A program made the translations under genes and the position numbers. Under the pieces are notes generated by a model. The model was not told where the DNA came from and searched no databases. It saw nothing but the letters and a program-made list of their open reading frames with translations. Shown in pieces: positions 6,008 to 7,714 of a stretch of DNA of 7,714 nucleotides. Position 1 is the first letter of the stretch. The number at the start of each line of letters is the position of its first letter. This DNA comes from Syntrophaceae bacterium (GTDB lineage Bacteria; Desulfobacterota; Syntrophia; Syntrophales; UBA2210): assembly GCA_030619435.1 (NCBI GenBank), contig JAUXBI010000076.1, positions 1 through 7,714 of the forward strand. Reading direction: 5' to 3'.

Positions 6008-6871
6008 TCACCCTTTCATACTTTCCAGACCGGTTATACGATCAACGATCAATTTTCCCATTTTCTCACTGTGCGTTTCTCTGTTACTGGACATCATCTC
6101 TATATCCGCATCGGACATGAGGTCAACCATCCTGTTAATAACATTCAGACCGTGCAGAGTATCGCTCTTTGCACCCATTATCAGCACCGGAGACCTGACG
6201 TCCGGAAGTTTCTCCCACAGGCTGTAATCCTTTATCGCGAACGCGTTCGCCTTGAGCCTTCTCGGGTCGGCGGCATCCAACGTGCCTTCGTACTTCTTTA
6301 CCTGTTCCGGCTCTTTGTGTTTATCCAGCCTGATATTGCGCAGATACCACTTCAGCAGAGGTTTGATCGCAGTATACAGCGACGGCGGTACCGGCCTGAG
6401 CAACAGGGGAAGCCAGAAAGGATATGTAAGTTCGCATATGGGAGCTATCAGGATAGACTGTTCCGGATGCCTTGCTTCCCCGCTGATGCAGTCCAACACA
6501 ACCGTAGCTCCCAGTGAACTGGCGACAAAGCAGAATCTCTTCTCCGGCGCAACCTTACACGCAAGAATTTCGCTGATATCCAGACTCATACGGGGCATGG
6601 AAAAATCCACGCGCGCGCGCTCCGGAAGCCTGGCGCTGACCTTCTCCCTGGTCTCCACATATAGTGTCCTGTAACAGGGTGTCAGCTTCCTCAACACATT
6701 CTTCCAACCGTCTATAAGCGAGATCCAGCCGGCGACAAAGACAACCATCGGCTTCTCCGGCGTGTCACACGGGGGCGTGAAATCAATCGTCTTGAGCGCG
6801 ACACCGTCGGAAACCACAACATAATCTTCCTCTACCCTGACATCCGGGTCGGTACACTCTGTATAAATCAT
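6008..6871 (-). CDS. Alpha/beta hydrolase, 287 residues
   Basis: A cytoplasmic alpha/beta-hydrolase fold enzyme with a cap region; the substrate is unknown. Seen: a beta strand and oxyanion segment VVFVAGWIS (43-51), the nucleophile elbow ASSLGA (117-122, Ser119, with Ala where Gly is usual), a cap of about 140-215 containing a hydrophobic proline-rich stretch (YPFWLPLLLRPVPPSL), the acid in MGAKSDTLHG (Asp237) and the histidine in RETHSEKMG (His267). The triad is complete. It has no signal peptide. The start is ATG 6871, preceded by a purine-rich GAAAGGGGGG tract very close to the codon. It is the first gene of a tight minus-strand operon with the 94-residue protein (3 nt gap) and then the membrane protein, and diverges from mnmA. 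It is only distantly similar to the 159-residue hydrolase at 4377 and not a recent duplicate. An esterase, lipase or thioesterase are all possible. Confidence 0.85.
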   Translation of the reverse strand: MIYTECTDPDVRVEEDYVVVSDGVALKTIDFTPPCDTPEKPMVVFVAGWISLIDGWKNVLRKLTPCYRTLYVETREKVSARLPERARVDFSMPRMSLDISEILACKVAPEKRFCFVASSLGATVVLDCISGEARHPEQSILIAPICELTYPFWLPLLLRPVPPSLYTAIKPLLKWYLRNIRLDKHKEPEQVKKYEGTLDAADPRRLKANAFAIKDYSLWEKLPDVRSPVLIMGAKSDTLHGLNVINRMVDLMSDADIEMMSSNRETHSEKMGKLIVDRITGLESMKG

Positions 6872-6930
6872 GTCCCCCCCTTTCTTGCCTACAAAGATTT
6901 GTCTACCTTAATCTCGCCTGTGATTCAACC

Positions 6931-6936
6931 TATAAT
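6931..6936 (+). promoter_or_regulatory. Perfect TATAAT box, possible upstream mnmA promoter
   Basis: TATAAT matches the -10 consensus exactly, but the sequence 17 nt upstream (TTAATC, 6908-6913) is a poor -35 and there is no extended -10 TG. If used, it would give mnmA a leader of about 115 nt. The promoter at 6972-7000 looks better overall. Confidence 0.25.
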
Positions 6937-6971
6937 TTCCCACGTCGGCAGGATTCTCCCATTACTTCCGC

Positions 6972-7000
6972 TTGAAATTATTCAACAAATAGGATATCTT
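6972..7000 (+). promoter_or_regulatory. Candidate sigma70 promoter for mnmA
   Basis: TTGAAA (6972-6977, five of six consensus bases), a 17-nt spacer and TATCTT (6995-7000, four of six) make the best promoter match in the window. Transcription would begin near 7007, about 50 nt before the mnmA ATG. The -35 box lies in a small inverted repeat TTGAA-ATTA-TTCAA (6972-6985), which could be an operator or chance. Confidence 0.5.
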
Positions 7001-7056
7001 GTGCCGATATAGAAATAACAACTTCAGATGGTTGGGGAAAATTCAAGGGTTTGAAA

Positions 7057-7714
7057 ATGAAAAGTGTGCTTGTAGGCATAAGCGGAGGTGTTGACAGTGC
7101 TGTGGCCGCGGCGATCCTGAAAGAGAGGGGATATCGTGTCGAAGGTCTGTACATACAAAACGGGTTTCCCGGAGGCAACGAGGCGGGCGCGGCGGCCGTT
7201 GCCGACAGGCTGGGCTTTCCGCTTCACAGGCTGGATATCACATCATTATTCAGGAAAAATGTCGTGGATTATTTCGTCAGTGACTACCTGGCGGGCAGGA
7301 CTCCGAATCCATGCATTGTGTGCAACAAGAAAATAAAATTCAGGTATCTCATGGAAGAGGCGCAAAAAAGGGGGCTCAGCCGCATCGCGACCGGCCACTA
7401 CGCCCGCATTGAAAATAGTGAAGGAAAAGACAATTTCCGGCTCCTCAAGGGCGTCGACAAAGGCAAAGACCAGTCCTATTTCCTCTTCCAGCTTGGCCAG
7501 AAAGAGCTTCAACACCTGATATTCCCCAACGGTGACAGGACAAAGGATGAGATAAAAGAGATGGCGTCCGGCCTCGGCCTGTTATCAGGTAGGGAAAGCC
7601 AGGAGATCTGTTTTATACCGGACGACAATTACAGAGATTTCCTTGAGAATTATCCCGTCACCCTCCCCCGGCGCGGCAACATAGTGGATGAAAAAGGGAA
7701 TATCGTGGGAAAAC
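7057..7714 (+). CDS. mnmA: tRNA-specific 2-thiouridylase MnmA, C-terminus beyond window
   Basis: MnmA adenylates and thiolates U34 of tRNA-Lys, -Glu and -Gln to s2U, using ATP and relayed sulfur; it is cytoplasmic. The first 219 residues of about 350 are present. Seen: the PP-loop GISGGVDS (7-14), AGRTPNPCIVCNKKIKF (79-95), ATGHYARIE (111-119), GKDQSYFLF (136-144) and EICFIPDD (183-190). Three cysteines, C86, C89 and C185, take the places of E. coli D99, C102 and C199, so this is the CxxC variant. The loop after strand 2 is short (LYIQNGFPGGNEAG): the Trp/Asp-rich segment and cysteine seen in E. coli are missing. ATG 7057 follows an AAGGG box by 8 nt; an in-frame TTG two codons upstream is unlikely to be the start. 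The gene diverges from the hydrolase operon and is at least 185 nt from it. Confidence 0.95.
   Translation, partial: MKSVLVGISGGVDSAVAAAILKERGYRVEGLYIQNGFPGGNEAGAAAVADRLGFPLHRLDITSLFRKNVVDYFVSDYLAGRTPNPCIVCNKKIKFRYLMEEAQKRGLSRIATGHYARIENSEGKDNFRLLKGVDKGKDQSYFLFQLGQKELQHLIFPNGDRTKDEIKEMASGLGLLSGRESQEICFIPDDNYRDFLENYPVTLPRRGNIVDEKGNIVGK

Noticed and set aside
6071..6674. Two plus-strand open frames opposite the 287-residue hydrolase
   Set aside because: They are antisense to a gene with a complete catalytic triad, and neither resembles a known protein.
4377..6871. The two alpha/beta hydrolases as a duplicated pair
   Set aside because: They differ in length, cap, nucleophile elbow and surrounding motifs, sharing only the fold.
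7028..7054. Mini-ORF MVGENSRV just before mnmA
   Set aside because: It has no ribosome binding site of its own and no codon run typical of an attenuator; a frame this short is expected by chance.
1..7714. CRISPR array, mobile element, toxin-antitoxin pair or phage defence system
   Set aside because: No regularly spaced repeats, transposase, integrase, terminal inverted repeats or defence domains were seen in any reading frame.

Overview
The window is bacterial chromosome carrying ordinary single-copy genes: nine protein-coding genes and no RNA gene, CRISPR array, insertion sequence or phage gene that I can see. Several features point to a Gram-negative, probably anaerobic lineage close to Desulfobacterota (the former Deltaproteobacteria): a lytic transglycosylase with an N-terminal DUF4124-like segment, a NIL-domain ferredoxin, a DUF1015 protein, a CxxC-type MnmA, and a 94-residue protein of a type I associate with that group. 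This placement is inference from gene content; no marker gene settles it.

Left part (1-2950). A minus-strand miaA (tRNA A37 dimethylallyltransferase), cut by the window edge, diverges from a plus-strand MATE-family efflux transporter. The short intergenic region between them holds a candidate promoter and two overlapping inverted repeats. The transporter converges on a minus-strand secreted or lipid-anchored-like lytic transglycosylase, and copies of the short motif GGGTTCAA lie on both sides of that gene.

Middle part (2951-5323). A minus-strand DUF1015 protein with a DGHHR motif diverges from a small YqiA-like alpha/beta hydrolase. A NIL-domain protein with two [4Fe-4S] motifs follows the hydrolase on the same strand. 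The region between the divergent genes could hold promoters both ways. The DUF1015 start is best placed at 4189, where there is a good ribosome binding site and the family's usual N-terminus.

Right part (5325-7714). Three minus-strand genes read as one operon: a 287-residue alpha/beta hydrolase, a 94-residue conserved protein 3 bp downstream, and a 108-residue two-helix membrane protein with a charged tail. Diverging from them is mnmA (tRNA U34 2-thiouridylase), cut by the right edge, with the best sigma70-type promoter in the window.

Working together: miaA and mnmA both modify the tRNA anticodon loop, but they lie far apart and are not an operon. The NIL-ferredoxin family is linked to sulfur transfer and homocysteine synthesis, and MnmA also uses sulfur, yet nothing here shows direct coupling. 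The least described unit is the hydrolase / 94-residue / membrane-protein operon. I see no clear sign of a dramatic new system; the findings below are modest leads.
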